DNA of 64,000 bases from Rhodococcus yunnanensis NBRC 103083 (GTDB taxonomy: Bacteria; Actinomycetota; Actinomycetes; Mycobacteriales; Mycobacteriaceae): the NCBI RefSeq assembly GCF_001895005.1, contig NZ_BCXH01000008.1:166133-230132 (forward strand), in the 5' to 3' direction. The position numbers and the translations under genes were made by a program. Positions within the stretch are counted from its first letter, which is position 1; each line of letters begins with the position of its first letter. Below the pieces are notes generated by a model. It ran no database searches. It was not told the DNA's origin and was given only the letters and a program-made list of their open reading frames with translations. Shown here piece after piece: positions 18,464-28,725 of the stretch.

Positions 18464-19681
18464 GTGGGAGTCGAGGTTTCGGTCGAAGGTTTGACCAAGT
18501 CTTTCGGTGTCCAGAAGATTTGGCAGGACGTGACCTTGACGTTGCCATCCGGTGAAGTCAGCGCACTTCTCGGACCGTCGGGAACCGGTAAATCGGTGTT
18601 CCTGAAGTCGTTGATCGGGTTGCTCCGACCTGAGCACGGCAAGATCTTCATCGACGGCACCGACATCCTGCAGTGCTCCTCGCGCGAGCTGTACGAGATC
18701 CGCAAACTGTTCGGAGTGCTGTTCCAGGACGGTGCACTGTTCGGCTCGATGAATCTCTACGACAACGTGGCGTTCCCGCTCCGCGAACACACCAAGAAGT
18801 CCGAGTCCGACATCCGCAAGATCGTGATGGAGAAGCTCGAGCTCACCGGCCTGATCGGGGCCGAGGACAAGCTTCCCGGTGAAATCTCCGGCGGTATGCG
18901 CAAGCGCGCAGGACTGGCACGCGCGCTGGTGCTCGATCCGGAGATCATCCTCGTCGACGAGCCGGACTCCGGCCTCGATCCAGTTCGCACGACCTACATC
19001 TCGCAGACGCTGATCGACATCAACGCCGAGATCGATGCGACCATTCTGATCGTGTCCCACAACATCAACTTGGCACGTACAGTGCCGGACAACATCGGGA
19101 TGCTCTTCCGCCGTCAGTTGGTCATGTTCGGTCCGCGCGAAGTGTTGTTGACCAGTGACGAGCCGGTGGTCAAGCAGTTCTTGAACGGCACGATGATCGG
19201 CCCGATCGGTATGTCGGAGGAAAAGGACGAGGCGCAGATGGCGCACGAGCAGGCGCTCGTCGACGCAGGACATCACGCCGGTGGCGTGGACGACGTGGAA
19301 GGAATTGTGCCGCAGATGAAGGCGACGCCGGGTACTCCCGTCCGACAGGCAGTCGGCCGTCGGCAGGAACGCGTGCGCCAGATCATGCACACTCTGCCCC
19401 ACAGCGCGCAGGTCGCGATCCAGGAGAGCCTCGACTCGACCGACCCCGGCAATCGGCAGGTACCGGCCTACGCGGGCGGCCCCGATCACGAAGGGACGGG
19501 ATACCAGCAGCAGCCGGGCCAGCAGCAGGGCTACAACCAGCAGGGCTACAACCAGCAGGGTTACGACCAGCAGGGTTACGACCAGCAGGGTTACGACCAG
19601 CAGGGTTACGACAACACGGGTTACGACGACACCGGATACAGCGATCAGGGCCACGGTCCTTCGCAGGGGCGGGGACAGTAA
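18464..19681 (+). CDS. mceG: Mce transporter ATPase MceG/Mkl with Q/G/Y-rich tail
   Basis: 405 residues from GTG 18464, preferred over GTG 18452 because GGAGG lies just before it. ABC ATPase motifs: Walker A G-P-S-G-T-G-K-S near residue 38, signature S-G-G-M-R-K-R-A-G near 145 and Walker B I-I-L-V-D-E-P-D near 168. The MlaF/Mkl-type C-terminal extension follows (about 250-340). The last 60 residues are low complexity with eight pentapeptides of the form x-x-G-Y-x. It should power lipid uptake by the YrbE/Mce complex. It begins the operon and is five bases from the first yrbE gene; in M. tuberculosis mkl also lies near rplL but stands apart from mce genes. Confidence 0.9.
   Translation: MGVEVSVEGLTKSFGVQKIWQDVTLTLPSGEVSALLGPSGTGKSVFLKSLIGLLRPEHGKIFIDGTDILQCSSRELYEIRKLFGVLFQDGALFGSMNLYDNVAFPLREHTKKSESDIRKIVMEKLELTGLIGAEDKLPGEISGGMRKRAGLARALVLDPEIILVDEPDSGLDPVRTTYISQTLIDINAEIDATILIVSHNINLARTVPDNIGMLFRRQLVMFGPREVLLTSDEPVVKQFLNGTMIGPIGMSEEKDEAQMAHEQALVDAGHHAGGVDDVEGIVPQMKATPGTPVRQAVGRRQERVRQIMHTLPHSAQVAIQESLDSTDPGNRQVPAYAGGPDHEGTGYQQQPGQQQGYNQQGYNQQGYDQQGYDQQGYDQQGYDNTGYDDTGYSDQGHGPSQGRGQ
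19523..19642 (+). repeat. 15-base coding repeat in mceG (Q-Q-G-Y-N/D)
   Basis: Six exact or near-exact 15-base units from 19523 encode Q-Q-G-Y-N (twice) and Q-Q-G-Y-D (four times), followed by the degenerate N-T-G-Y-D and D-T-G-Y-S. The unit is in frame and nearly identical at DNA level, so copy number could vary between strains. Confidence 0.95.
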
Positions 19682-19686
19682 GGGTT

Positions 19687-20481
19687 ATGGGGGGTTCCAA
19701 GAAGTCCGCGTTCGCTCCGGCGAACGCAGCACTCACTCAAGCCGGAAATATCGTCGAACTGTTGGTGGAGGTGGCCAGGGCCACCTTCAGAAGACCGTTC
19801 CAGTTCAGGGAATTCATCGAGCAGGCGTGGTTCATCGCCAGCGTGACGATCCTGCCGACGGCGTTGGTCGCAATTCCGTTCGGCGCGGTCGTCTCACTGC
19901 AGACCGGCTCGCTGATCAAACAGCTCGGTGCCGAATCGTTCACCGGTGCGGCCAGCGTGCTGGCGGTGATCCAGCAGGGCAGCCCTATCGTGACGGCACT
20001 GCTGATCGCAGGCGCTGCGGGCTCGGCGGTCACCGCCGACCTCGGATCGCGCACCATCCGCGAGGAGATCGACGCGATGAAGGTGCTGGGCATCGACCCG
20101 GTCCAACGGCTCGTCGTACCGCGTGTTCTCGCAATGATTCTCGTGGCACTGCTGCTCAACGGACTGGTCTCCGTCGTCGGTATTGCCGGCGGGTACTTCT
20201 TCAACGTCGTTCTCCAGGGCGGTACTCCTGGCGCGTATCTGGCGTCGTTCTCGGCGTTGGCGCAGCTGCCCGATCTCTACGTCGCCGAACTCAAGGCAGC
20301 GATCTTCGGGCTCATCGCCGGAATCATCGCCTCCTACAAGGGACTCAACCCCAACCCCGGTCCCAAGGGCGTCGGCGAAGCGGTGAATCAGACGGTCGTC
20401 ATCACGTTCCTTCTGCTGTTCTTCGCCAATCTCATTCTCACCCTGGTGTACCTCCAGGTCGTGCCGGCGAAGGGAAGCTGA
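19687..20481 (+). CDS. yrbEA: YrbE/MlaE family permease A of the Mce system
   Basis: 264 residues of the MlaE/YrbE permease family. About five membrane helices are visible, with the conserved E-E-I-D-A-M-K-V-L-G-I-D-P coupling helix near residue 120, which contacts the ATPase. An N-terminal amphipathic stretch (F-Q-F-R-E-F-I-E-Q) precedes helix 1. It forms the inner-membrane channel of the Mce lipid importer together with YrbEB. Six bases separate it from yrbEB. Confidence 0.92.
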   Translation: MGGSKKSAFAPANAALTQAGNIVELLVEVARATFRRPFQFREFIEQAWFIASVTILPTALVAIPFGAVVSLQTGSLIKQLGAESFTGAASVLAVIQQGSPIVTALLIAGAAGSAVTADLGSRTIREEIDAMKVLGIDPVQRLVVPRVLAMILVALLLNGLVSVVGIAGGYFFNVVLQGGTPGAYLASFSALAQLPDLYVAELKAAIFGLIAGIIASYKGLNPNPGPKGVGEAVNQTVVITFLLLFFANLILTLVYLQVVPAKGS

Positions 20482-20487
20482 CCCGCA

Positions 20488-21348
20488 ATGACCATCGCCA
20501 AAGGTCGGGGCGACCGTACTCTGATGCGCGCCAAGCGCGTTGCGAACGCACCGTTGAAGGTGCTCGACAGCGCGGGCGAGCAGATGTCGTTCTACGTCCG
20601 CGCCATCGGGTGGATTCCCCGCACGCTCATCCACTACAAGAAGGAGGTTCTTCGGCTCTTGGCCGAGGTGACCTTCGGTAGTGGCGCACTGGCCGTCATC
20701 GGCGGAACCATCGGCGTCATCGTGATGCTGTCCGGTGCCACCGGCGTCGTCGTCGGATTGCAGGGTTATGCGGCCCTGGAGCAGCTCGGCAGCTCGGTGC
20801 TGACGGGCTTCCTGTCGGCGTACGTCAACACCCGCGAAATCGCGCCCGTCGTCGCAGGTCTCGCGTTGTCGGCGACCGTCGGCGCAGGCTTCACCGCGCA
20901 GTTGGGTGCGATGCGTATCTCCGAGGAGATCGACGCGCTGGAGGTCATGGCGGTGCCGAGTGTGCCGTTCCTGGTCACCACTCGCATGATCGCCGGTTTC
21001 GTGGCCGTGATTCCGCTCTACATCGTCGGTCTGCTGGCGTCGTACATCGCCTCACGCACGATCAGTACGCTGTTCAACGGTCAGTCGGGTGGCTCCTACG
21101 ATCACTACTTCAATCTGTTCCTGCCCCCGGAAGATGTTCTCTATTCGTTTCTGAAGGTGTTGATTTTCGCCTTCGTTCTGATCATGATCCATTGCTACTA
21201 CGGGTTCCATGCGTCGGGCGGACCGGCAGGCGTGGGTGTCGCAGTGGGCCGTGCCGTGCGAACTGCCATCGTGACGGTTGCTGTTCTGGACTTCTTCCTC
21301 AGTCTTGCGATCTGGGGAACCACCACCACAGTGAGGGTTGCCGGATGA
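20488..21348 (+). CDS. yrbEB: YrbE/MlaE family permease B of the Mce system
   Basis: 286 residues; same fold as its neighbour, with the coupling motif E-E-I-D-A-L-E-V-M-A-V-P near residue 150 and the periplasmic segment around F-N-G-Q-S-G-G-S-Y-D-H-Y-F near 200. Second half of the permease. Its TGA overlaps the mceA ATG as ATGA, indicating coupled translation. Confidence 0.92.
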   Translation: MTIAKGRGDRTLMRAKRVANAPLKVLDSAGEQMSFYVRAIGWIPRTLIHYKKEVLRLLAEVTFGSGALAVIGGTIGVIVMLSGATGVVVGLQGYAALEQLGSSVLTGFLSAYVNTREIAPVVAGLALSATVGAGFTAQLGAMRISEEIDALEVMAVPSVPFLVTTRMIAGFVAVIPLYIVGLLASYIASRTISTLFNGQSGGSYDHYFNLFLPPEDVLYSFLKVLIFAFVLIMIHCYYGFHASGGPAGVGVAVGRAVRTAIVTVAVLDFFLSLAIWGTTTTVRVAG

Positions 21349-22700
21349 TCGACTCGCCGTCGCGAACGAGGCGACTCCTGCTCGGTCTTGCGTTTTTTCT
21401 GGTGCTCATCCTCTTTCTCGGATGGTCGATCACCTCGTACAACAAGACTTTCAAGAAGGTCGTGAGCATCGACCTGATCACCGACTCGGTGGGCAATGCC
21501 TTGCCGTCCAACGCGGACGTGAAAGTTCGCGGTCTGATCGTCGGCGAAGTGCGCTCGGCGTCGACGGTGGACGGTGTCGTCACCGCACACCTGGCGATCG
21601 ATCCGGACAAGGCGGAGTTGATTCCGTCCAACGCAACGGCACGGTTGCTGCCCAAGACGCTGTTCGGTGAGCGCTATGTGTCGTTGATCGTGCCGGAGGG
21701 TGATACCGCCTCGCCGATCACGAACGGGACGGTCCTGAAACAGGACACCAGCGGAAGCGCGATCGAGGTCGGTCAGTTGCTCGACAATCTGCTGCCGTTG
21801 CTCGAAGCGATACCGCCGCAGGATCTGGCGAACACGCTCGGGGCACTCGCGCAGGGATTGAGTGGTCGTGGTGCGGAGTTGGGGTTGACGATCGACCGGC
21901 TCGAGCACATCTTCAAGGGTCTGAACACCGAGCTGCCGAACATCCAGGAGGACCTGCGCGGTCTTGCAGACTTCTCGCAGACGTACTCCGATGCGGCGCC
22001 TCAGTTGATCGATGCGCTCGACAATCTGTCCGTCACCGGAAACACGTTGGTCGAGCAGCGTCCTGCGGTGGATACGTTGATCTCGTCGTTGACGTCGACG
22101 AGTTCGTCGACGGCGGATTTCCTGCAGGCGAATTCGAGCAATCTGATCAACATCGCAGCGGATTCGCGTGAGGCGTTGGAGTTGTTGGCGAAGTATTCGC
22201 CGTCGTTCGGGTGTACGTTCTCGGAGTTCGTTCCGGTCGTCGAGCGGGCGCAGAAGGTCGTCGGTGTCGGTGACGAATACCGAGGTATCAACGTCTCCGC
22301 CTCATTCGTCAATCCGAAGGGCCGATACCTGCCGAACCAGGACGAGCCGCGCTTGTTCGACAACCGCGGCCCGCGTTGCTACACGCCGGCCGACACCGCT
22401 GCGGGAGAGTACTTCCCGCAGTATCCGGGAGGATCGGCGAACGACGGTTCGTATCAGGTGCCGTCGAGAAACCCGGGACCCCAGGATATTCCGGACCTTG
22501 CAGCGCCGCAGCTGTCCGGGGTTCCCGAAGCGAGCAATGACACCGCGACGCCCGCGAGCTACGAGGGATCCGATTTCGAGCGTGACACCCTCGCCGTGAT
22601 CTACGGCGAGGCAGGGGGAGTGGCGCCCGAGGAGATTCCGTCGTGGACCACGACCCTCGGAGCACCGGCATTGAGGGGAGCGGAGGTGACCATCAAATGA
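21345..22700 (+). CDS. mceA: MceA family protein
   Basis: 451 residues from the ATG overlapping the yrbEB stop. One N-terminal membrane anchor (L-L-L-G-L-A-F-F-L-V-L-I-L-F-L) near residues 10-26, then the MCE domain (V-S-I-D-L-I-T-D-S-V-G through about residue 120, with P-S-N-A-D-V-K-V-R-G-L), a helical needle region and a Pro/Asn-rich C-terminal tail. Mce proteins form a hexameric tunnel carrying lipids across the periplasm. The stop overlaps mceB. Confidence 0.9.
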   Translation: MIDSPSRTRRLLLGLAFFLVLILFLGWSITSYNKTFKKVVSIDLITDSVGNALPSNADVKVRGLIVGEVRSASTVDGVVTAHLAIDPDKAELIPSNATARLLPKTLFGERYVSLIVPEGDTASPITNGTVLKQDTSGSAIEVGQLLDNLLPLLEAIPPQDLANTLGALAQGLSGRGAELGLTIDRLEHIFKGLNTELPNIQEDLRGLADFSQTYSDAAPQLIDALDNLSVTGNTLVEQRPAVDTLISSLTSTSSSTADFLQANSSNLINIAADSREALELLAKYSPSFGCTFSEFVPVVERAQKVVGVGDEYRGINVSASFVNPKGRYLPNQDEPRLFDNRGPRCYTPADTAAGEYFPQYPGGSANDGSYQVPSRNPGPQDIPDLAAPQLSGVPEASNDTATPASYEGSDFERDTLAVIYGEAGGVAPEEIPSWTTTLGAPALRGAEVTIK

Positions 22701-23764
22701 GGGGACTTCTGGCTCCACTCGTCAAACTGATCGTGTTCGCAGTGGTGACGATTCTCGCGACGGCGACGCTCGCGTTCTCGATCGCAAACATCAGCGGCGG
22801 CGGTGGTGAGAAGTACAGCGCGATCTTCAGTGATGTCGCCTCGCTCAACAAGGGCGACGAAGTGCGCATCGCCGGTGTGCGCGTCGGTGACGTCAAGAAC
22901 ATCGAGATCGTCAACGAGCGCGAGGCGAAAGTCGAGTTCTCGGTCACCGGTCGAGAGTGGTTGCCGTCGACGGTGACTGCGAATCTGCGGTACCGCAACC
23001 TCGTCGGGCAGCGGTACATCGCGTTGGAGCAGGGCTCGGGCGAACAAGGCGGGAAGCTCAATCCAGGCGAGACGATTCCACTGTCGCAAACCAAGCCCGC
23101 GGTGAACCTCACGACGCTGTTCGACGGATTCCGCCCGTTGTTCACGACATTGAGCGCCGACGACGTCAACAAGTTGTCCTACCAGATCATTCAGGTGTTC
23201 CAGGGCGAGTCGGGGACGATCTCGGATCTCGTGCGTAGCACTGCGAGCCTGACCAACACGGTCGCGGACAAGGATCAGGTCATCGGCGCCGTTATCACCA
23301 ATCTGAACACGGTGCTGCAGACGGTGAACGAGCACGACAAGGAACTCGATTCGCTGATCGTCAACACGCAGCAGCTCGTGTCCGGGTTGTCAGCCGACCG
23401 TGACGTCGTCGGGTCCGCGGTGACCTCGCTCGCCGGGCTCACCGACGCGACGGCCGATCTGCTCGAGCCGACGAGGCCGTCCATCCAGGGATCGATCACG
23501 TCGTTGAACACTCTGGCTACCACGCTGAACAACCGTGAGGCGGACTTGACAAAGGTCATCCAGACATTGCCGAAGAAGCTCGACAAGCTCATTCGTACTG
23601 CGCAGCAGGGATCGTGGTTCACGTTCTACCTGTGCGGAATCGACATCCAGGCCGGGCCGGGTACCTCGCCCAATCTGAATTTGCCGACGGGACTGCCGAC
23701 TGTGAATCAACCGCTGTACACGAATGCGGCTTCGCGGTGCAAGGCTGGGGGGATCACGGAATGA
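22697..23764 (+). CDS. mceB: MceB family protein
   Basis: 355 residues from the ATG in the ATGA overlap with mceA. N-terminal anchor near residues 7-27, MCE domain with N-K-G-D-E-V-R-I-A-G-V-R-V-G-D-V-K near 55, long helical coiled-coil region and a Cys-containing C-terminus. One subunit of the Mce hexamer. Overlaps mceC by four bases. Confidence 0.9.
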   Translation: MRGLLAPLVKLIVFAVVTILATATLAFSIANISGGGGEKYSAIFSDVASLNKGDEVRIAGVRVGDVKNIEIVNEREAKVEFSVTGREWLPSTVTANLRYRNLVGQRYIALEQGSGEQGGKLNPGETIPLSQTKPAVNLTTLFDGFRPLFTTLSADDVNKLSYQIIQVFQGESGTISDLVRSTASLTNTVADKDQVIGAVITNLNTVLQTVNEHDKELDSLIVNTQQLVSGLSADRDVVGSAVTSLAGLTDATADLLEPTRPSIQGSITSLNTLATTLNNREADLTKVIQTLPKKLDKLIRTAQQGSWFTFYLCGIDIQAGPGTSPNLNLPTGLPTVNQPLYTNAASRCKAGGITE

Positions 23765-24753
23765 AGCAGCGCAGTCCCGTAGTTCTCGGTGCACTCGGTA
23801 TCGCGATCGTGCTCCTTGCGACCATTTCGGTGTTCTTTCTCGACAAGCTGCCGATCCTGGGCGCCGGTTCCACCTACACCGCTCAGTTCACCGAGGCGGC
23901 AGGCCTCAAGCCGGGCAACGAAGTTCGCATCGCAGGTGTCAAGGTCGGTCAGGTGAGCTCGGTCGAACTCGACGGCGACAAGGTCGACGTCGCCTTCCGG
24001 GTGCAGGATGCCTGGGTCGGCAACAACTCCTCGGCGTCCATTCAGATCAAGACGCTGCTGGGCCAGAAGTACCTGGCAATCGATCCGCGGGGCGACGAGG
24101 TTCTCAAGCCCAAGGATCCGATCCCGCTGGAACGTACGACGTCTCCGTACGACGTCATCGACGCGTTCTCCGATGCCGCCACCACCATCTCCGACATCGA
24201 CACCAACCAGTTGGCATCGAGTTTCGAGACGCTGTCACAGGCGTTCTCCGAAACACCGGACGATATTCGCGCCTCGCTCGATGGTGTCAGCCGCCTGTCG
24301 GAGACGATCGCCAGTCGAGATGCGGAGTTGAAGAAGCTCTTCGAGGCGACGGGAAAGACGTCCGAGGTGCTCGCCGATCGCAACACCGAGTTCAACCGGC
24401 TCATCACCGACGCCGGTCCACTGTTGGCCGAACTGAACAATCGGCAGCAGTCGATCTCGCAGCTGCTGACGGGTGTGCAACGACTGTCACAGCAGCTGAC
24501 CGGATTGGTTCGTGACAACGAGCAGCAGATCAATCCGATGCTCCAGCAGCTGAACGGGGTCATCGACATCCTGAACAAGAACAACGAGGCGCTCTCCCGC
24601 GGTCTGGAGCTGTACGCGCCTTTCGTGCGGCTGTACGCGAACGTCGTCGGAAACGGCCGCTGGCTCGACATCACCCTTGCCAATCTGACACCGCCCGGTC
24701 TGCCGCTCATTCCCGGCTACCGTGAGCCCGCACGCGATCTCGGGGGCAACTGA
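23761..24753 (+). CDS. mceC: MceC family protein
   Basis: 330 residues, start in the ATGA overlap with mceB. Membrane anchor near 7-25; MCE domain with [16 protein letters not shown] near 55; Gln-rich helical region ([11 protein letters not shown]) around 225. Shorter than its siblings because the C-terminal tail is brief. Shares its last base with the mceD start. Confidence 0.9.
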   Translation: MKQRSPVVLGALGIAIVLLATISVFFLDKLPILGAGSTYTAQFTEAAGLKPGNEVRIAGVKVGQVSSVELDGDKVDVAFRVQDAWVGNNSSASIQIKTLLGQKYLAIDPRGDEVLKPKDPIPLERTTSPYDVIDAFSDAATTISDIDTNQLASSFETLSQAFSETPDDIRASLDGVSRLSETIASRDAELKKLFEATGKTSEVLADRNTEFNRLITDAGPLLAELNNRQQSISQLLTGVQRLSQQLTGLVRDNEQQINPMLQQLNGVIDILNKNNEALSRGLELYAPFVRLYANVVGNGRWLDITLANLTPPGLPLIPGYREPARDLGGN

Positions 24754-26033
24754 TGACCGATGCTCAGGAGAACGTGAAGAAGAACGGCGGAACCATCGCG
24801 GTCATCGCTGGAGTGGTCATCGCGGCGCTCGTCGTCTCGGTCGGGCTGTGGTGGTTGTTCACTCGCGCTGGTACGACCAACATCACCGCGTACTTCGACA
24901 AGTCGGTCGGCATCTACTCCGGCTCCGACGTGCGGGTGCTCGGTGTGGAAGTCGGCGAGGTGACCTCCGTGGTGCCCCAGGGCGATCAGGTCGAGGTGAA
25001 GATGCGCGTCAAGCGTGGTGTCGACATCCCAGCCGAGGTCAAGGCCGCGCAGATAACACCGTCGTTGGTGTCCGACAGGTATATCCAGCTCGCGCCTGCG
25101 TACAGCGGCGGCGACGCACTGTCGAACGATGCGGTGATTCCGCGGGATCGAACCGCGACTCCGGTGGAGGTCGACCAGATTTACGCCAGCATCGACGAGC
25201 TGTCCACCGCGCTCGGTCCCAACGGTGCCAACAAGAACGGCGCGCTGACCGACCTGGTCGACACCGGTGCTGCCAATCTCGACGGCAACGGTGAAGCTCT
25301 CGGCAACACCATCACCGAGCTGTCGCAGGCATCGCGCACCCTCAGTGATTCGCGCGGTGATCTGTTCGACACGGTGAAGAACCTGCAGACGTTCGTATCG
25401 GCACTGGCGGCCAACGACCAGCAGGTTCGCGAGTTCAACAACCAGTTGTCGGATCTGACAGGCTTTCTCAACGGTGAGCGCGACGATCTGGGTGCCGCGT
25501 TGAACCAGCTCTCGATCTCGCTCGGCGACGTCGCAGGATTCGTCGCGGACAATCGCGATCAGTTGGTTCAGGCCGCGGATGGTCTGGTTCAGCCGACGCA
25601 GACGCTGGCCGACCGCAAGGAGTCCCTGGTCGAGACGCTGACCATTTTGCCGCTCGCCATCAGCAACGTCGTGAACTCTTACGACGCCGAATCAGGCACT
25701 CTGGCAACGCGTGCCAACCTGCAGAACGAGACACAGGATCCGCTGGGAACGCTGTGCCGTCTGATCGACCTCGGCAAACTGGTGCCGGGAGACCCGCGTT
25801 TCGAGCAACTCGGTGCGCAGATCCAGCCGATCATCGACCGCTGCGGTGAGTTCACGACACTCATCCAGGGGCCGGTGCGCGACTCGGGAATGGTGTTGCC
25901 GTTCGGCGTCCTGAGCGGTACGACCGAACAGAACATCGCCGTACCAGGGACGGTGCCGGGTACGGTGTCGCCGCGACTCGCCGACAACAACACGTTGCCA
26001 GGGCTGCAGCAGTCGCTGGGAGGAGGACAGTGA
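24753..26033 (+). CDS. mceD: MceD family protein
   Basis: 426 residues. Anchor near residues 12-34 ([14 protein letters not shown]), MCE domain with [16 protein letters not shown] near 55, helical needle and a C-terminal region with two cysteines. Part of the Mce hexamer; overlaps mceE by four bases (GTGA). Confidence 0.9.
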   Translation: MTDAQENVKKNGGTIAVIAGVVIAALVVSVGLWWLFTRAGTTNITAYFDKSVGIYSGSDVRVLGVEVGEVTSVVPQGDQVEVKMRVKRGVDIPAEVKAAQITPSLVSDRYIQLAPAYSGGDALSNDAVIPRDRTATPVEVDQIYASIDELSTALGPNGANKNGALTDLVDTGAANLDGNGEALGNTITELSQASRTLSDSRGDLFDTVKNLQTFVSALAANDQQVREFNNQLSDLTGFLNGERDDLGAALNQLSISLGDVAGFVADNRDQLVQAADGLVQPTQTLADRKESLVETLTILPLAISNVVNSYDAESGTLATRANLQNETQDPLGTLCRLIDLGKLVPGDPRFEQLGAQIQPIIDRCGEFTTLIQGPVRDSGMVLPFGVLSGTTEQNIAVPGTVPGTVSPRLADNNTLPGLQQSLGGGQ

Positions 26034-27325
26034 GCGCGTTCATGGGTTCGTCACCGCGTAGGCGGCCGTTGGTCGCGATAGTCGGTGCCACGGTCGTCGG
26101 ACTGTCGGCCACTGCATGTTCACAGGGCATCTACGGGATCCCCCTACCCGGCGGCGCCGACACGGGCAGCAATCCGATGCATCTGACGATTCAGTTCCAG
26201 GATGTGCTGGACCTGGTTCCACAGTCCACCGTCAAGGTCGACGGCGTGGAAGTCGGTCGCGTGGATTCGATCTCGGTGCCGGACGGAGAATGGACCGCCG
26301 ACGTGTCGGTTGTGGTCAACGATTCGGTCGACCTGCCATCGAACGCGCTCGCTGCCGTCGAGCAGACCTCGATCCTCGGTGAGAAGTTCATTCAGTTGAC
26401 GGTGCCCAAGGAGGACCCGGACACGCAGAAGTTGCAGGACGGCGACACCATTCCGCTCGATCGGACACGTGTCACGACCAATATCGAGCAGGTGCTGGGA
26501 GCATTGTCCCTGCTGCTCAACGGCGGTGGCGTCGGGCAGCTGGCGCCGATCGTCAAGGAACTCAATGCCGCGTTCACCGGTCGCGAGGGAACCACGCGTA
26601 GCTTGCTGGAGCAGGCGAACACTCTGATCGGTGGACTCGAGCAGCAACGTGACGACATCACCCGAGCACTCGACGGACTCGACGTGTTGACCACCGAGGT
26701 CAGTGGGCAAACGGAGAAGATCGATCGAGTTCTGCAGGATCTGCCGATCGCGACGGACGTGCTCGAGCAACAGCGTCCACAGTTGACGCAGATGTTGGGT
26801 CAGCTGGACCGACTCGGCACGGTGGGAACCGACGTCATCGATCAGTCGAAGGACAACCTCATCGCCGATCTGCGTGCGCTGCGCCCAACATTGCAGGCGC
26901 TCGCTGCGTCGGCCGACGACTTTGTTTCGACGCTGCCGTTGATTCCGACGCTGCCCTTCCCGGATGGCATCGAGGAGGTCACACAAGGCAATTCGGCCAA
27001 CTTGTATCTGTCGCTGGATCTGTCCATCGGTACGACGCTACGCAACTTCGGTGTCGGCGAGGGAGATCCGGTCTACATTCCGCCGAAGTACGGTGACCAG
27101 TTGCCACTGGTCGATCCGTCCAACCCGTACTACAACGGCAACGGTCCGCGTCCGGGCTGGCCGACGATCTCGTTGCTGCCGCTGCCGCCGATCGTTCCTG
27201 CTCCGACGCCGCCGCCTGGCGTGCCCGTCGCACCGGGTACCGAACCGGTCGACGCCGAGGTCGGGCAGCCGACTCCGTTCGGCCCGCTGAACGATCTCAT
27301 CGAACAATTCGGAGGTGGACTGTGA
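26030..27325 (+). CDS. mceE: MceE family lipoprotein
   Basis: 431 residues with a lipoprotein signal: basic start, hydrophobic core and lipobox L-S-A-T-A-C with C30 as the lipid-modified residue. In mce operons the fifth Mce protein is regularly the lipoprotein. The MCE domain ([13 protein letters not shown] near 68) is followed by a helical region and a Pro-rich tail (P-T-P-P-P-G-V-P-V). Overlaps mceF by four bases. Confidence 0.91.
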   Translation: MSAFMGSSPRRRPLVAIVGATVVGLSATACSQGIYGIPLPGGADTGSNPMHLTIQFQDVLDLVPQSTVKVDGVEVGRVDSISVPDGEWTADVSVVVNDSVDLPSNALAAVEQTSILGEKFIQLTVPKEDPDTQKLQDGDTIPLDRTRVTTNIEQVLGALSLLLNGGGVGQLAPIVKELNAAFTGREGTTRSLLEQANTLIGGLEQQRDDITRALDGLDVLTTEVSGQTEKIDRVLQDLPIATDVLEQQRPQLTQMLGQLDRLGTVGTDVIDQSKDNLIADLRALRPTLQALAASADDFVSTLPLIPTLPFPDGIEEVTQGNSANLYLSLDLSIGTTLRNFGVGEGDPVYIPPKYGDQLPLVDPSNPYYNGNGPRPGWPTISLLPLPPIVPAPTPPPGVPVAPGTEPVDAEVGQPTPFGPLNDLIEQFGGGL

Positions 27326-28569
27326 GGTCGCGGCTGGTCAGGATTCAGTTGATCGCGTTCATCGCCGTCGCACTCATCGGCATCGTCTATGTCGGAGGGA
27401 AGTACGTTCGAATCGACAATCTGCTCGGTTTCGGGCAGTACGACGTCAATGTCCAGTTCGCTGATTCCGGAGGCATATTCACCAATGCCGAAGTGACGTA
27501 CCGGGGTGTGCCCGTCGGAACCGTCGGCGAGCTGTCGCTGACATCGGACGGCATCAACGTGGAATTGCTGCTCGACAACGGTGGCCCGAGCATTCCGTCA
27601 TCGGCAAAAGCAGTGGTGGCGAACAGATCGGCAATCGGTGAGCAGTACGTCGATCTGCAGCCCACGAGCGACGAGGGCCCGTATCTCGAGAGCGGGTCGG
27701 TGATCACCGAACAGAACACCGCGACGCCGGTTCCGGTCGAGAATGTGCTCGCCAGCACCGATCAGTTGGTCAAATCGGTTCCACTCGAGAATCTGACCAC
27801 CGTCGTCACAGAACTCGGAGCGGCCTTCGACGGCAAGGGCGACGACCTTCAGGTCCTGGTGGACTCGTTGAGCACGCTCACCGAGACCGGTGACGAGGCG
27901 CTGCCGCAGACACTGTCGTTGATCCGCGACAGTCGCACGGTACTGGACACACAGTCGGAGCAGTCATCGGCGATCAGGCAGTTCAGCAACGACCTGAACA
28001 ACGTGACGGCTCAACTCCGCAGCAACGATCCTGATATTCGACGTCTGATCAACACAGGCACCGCCGCCAGTGACCAGGTGGGTGCGCTCATTGCGGAGGG
28101 AGGTCAATCGCTCACCACAGATCTCGACAATCTCAACCAAGTAGCCGAGTTGGCTGCTCCGCGGACCCTTGCCCTGCAGCCTTTGTTGATCTTCTTGCCT
28201 GCGTTGGCTGTCGGCGCGCAAACGCTGACACCGGGTGACGGGACCATTCACCAGGGATTGCTGCTGGAAACCAACAATCCACCTCCGTGCACCATGGGTT
28301 ACGAAGGTTCGCAGGCGATTCTCGACGAAGAGAAGGCCAAGAACCCCAATTTCGATCTCACCGAGGAGAACTACCCTCTGAACTTGCAGGCGAACTGCAC
28401 AACACCCCAGGGAAGTGTCACCGGTGTGCGGAGTGCCAACCGGATCGTCTTCGCCGATCCGGCTACCCCGCAGCCCTGGGATTCGAAGCCCAAAGTAGAT
28501 CCGGACAAGCTGAATCTCAATCCCATTGCGACACAGCTCGCACCGCTGCTCGGTGTCACCCCGAAGTAG
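27322..28569 (+). CDS. mceF: MceF family protein
   Basis: 415 residues. N-terminal anchor near 7-24, MCE domain with F-T-N-A-E-V-T-Y-R-G-V-P-V-G near 55, helical region and a C-terminal domain with paired cysteines. Last mce gene; elsewhere Mce-associated membrane protein genes usually follow directly, but here they are about 19.6 kb away (from 48129) beyond the Pfa-like cluster. Confidence 0.9.
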   Translation: MRSRLVRIQLIAFIAVALIGIVYVGGKYVRIDNLLGFGQYDVNVQFADSGGIFTNAEVTYRGVPVGTVGELSLTSDGINVELLLDNGGPSIPSSAKAVVANRSAIGEQYVDLQPTSDEGPYLESGSVITEQNTATPVPVENVLASTDQLVKSVPLENLTTVVTELGAAFDGKGDDLQVLVDSLSTLTETGDEALPQTLSLIRDSRTVLDTQSEQSSAIRQFSNDLNNVTAQLRSNDPDIRRLINTGTAASDQVGALIAEGGQSLTTDLDNLNQVAELAAPRTLALQPLLIFLPALAVGAQTLTPGDGTIHQGLLLETNNPPPCTMGYEGSQAILDEEKAKNPNFDLTEENYPLNLQANCTTPQGSVTGVRSANRIVFADPATPQPWDSKPKVDPDKLNLNPIATQLAPLLGVTPK

Positions 28570-28586
28570 CCGACGGTGAGTGCTCG

Positions 28587-28615
28587 CGCCCTCGAATGCC
28601 AGCTGTTCGAGGGCG
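28587..28615 (+). terminator. hairpin after mceF
   Basis: Perfect ten-base stem CGCCCTCGAA / TTCGAGGGCG with a nine-base loop, starting 18 bases after the mceF stop. It is not followed by a T tract. Confidence 0.6.
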
Positions 28616-28674
28616 GGTATGGCGAAATGTCATGGTTCCCATAGTGGTGAATTACGGGAGGACTGACTACATAC

Positions 28675-28700
28675 AGGTCATGTCGTCAAAATCATGACCT
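28675..28700. terminator. bidirectional terminator between mceF and the response regulator
   Basis: AGGTCATG and CATGACCT pair perfectly over ten bases and are followed by ATTTTC on the plus strand. The site lies between two converging operons. Confidence 0.55.
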
Positions 28701-28725
28701 ATTTTCAGCGGCCAGTGTGCGGTGG

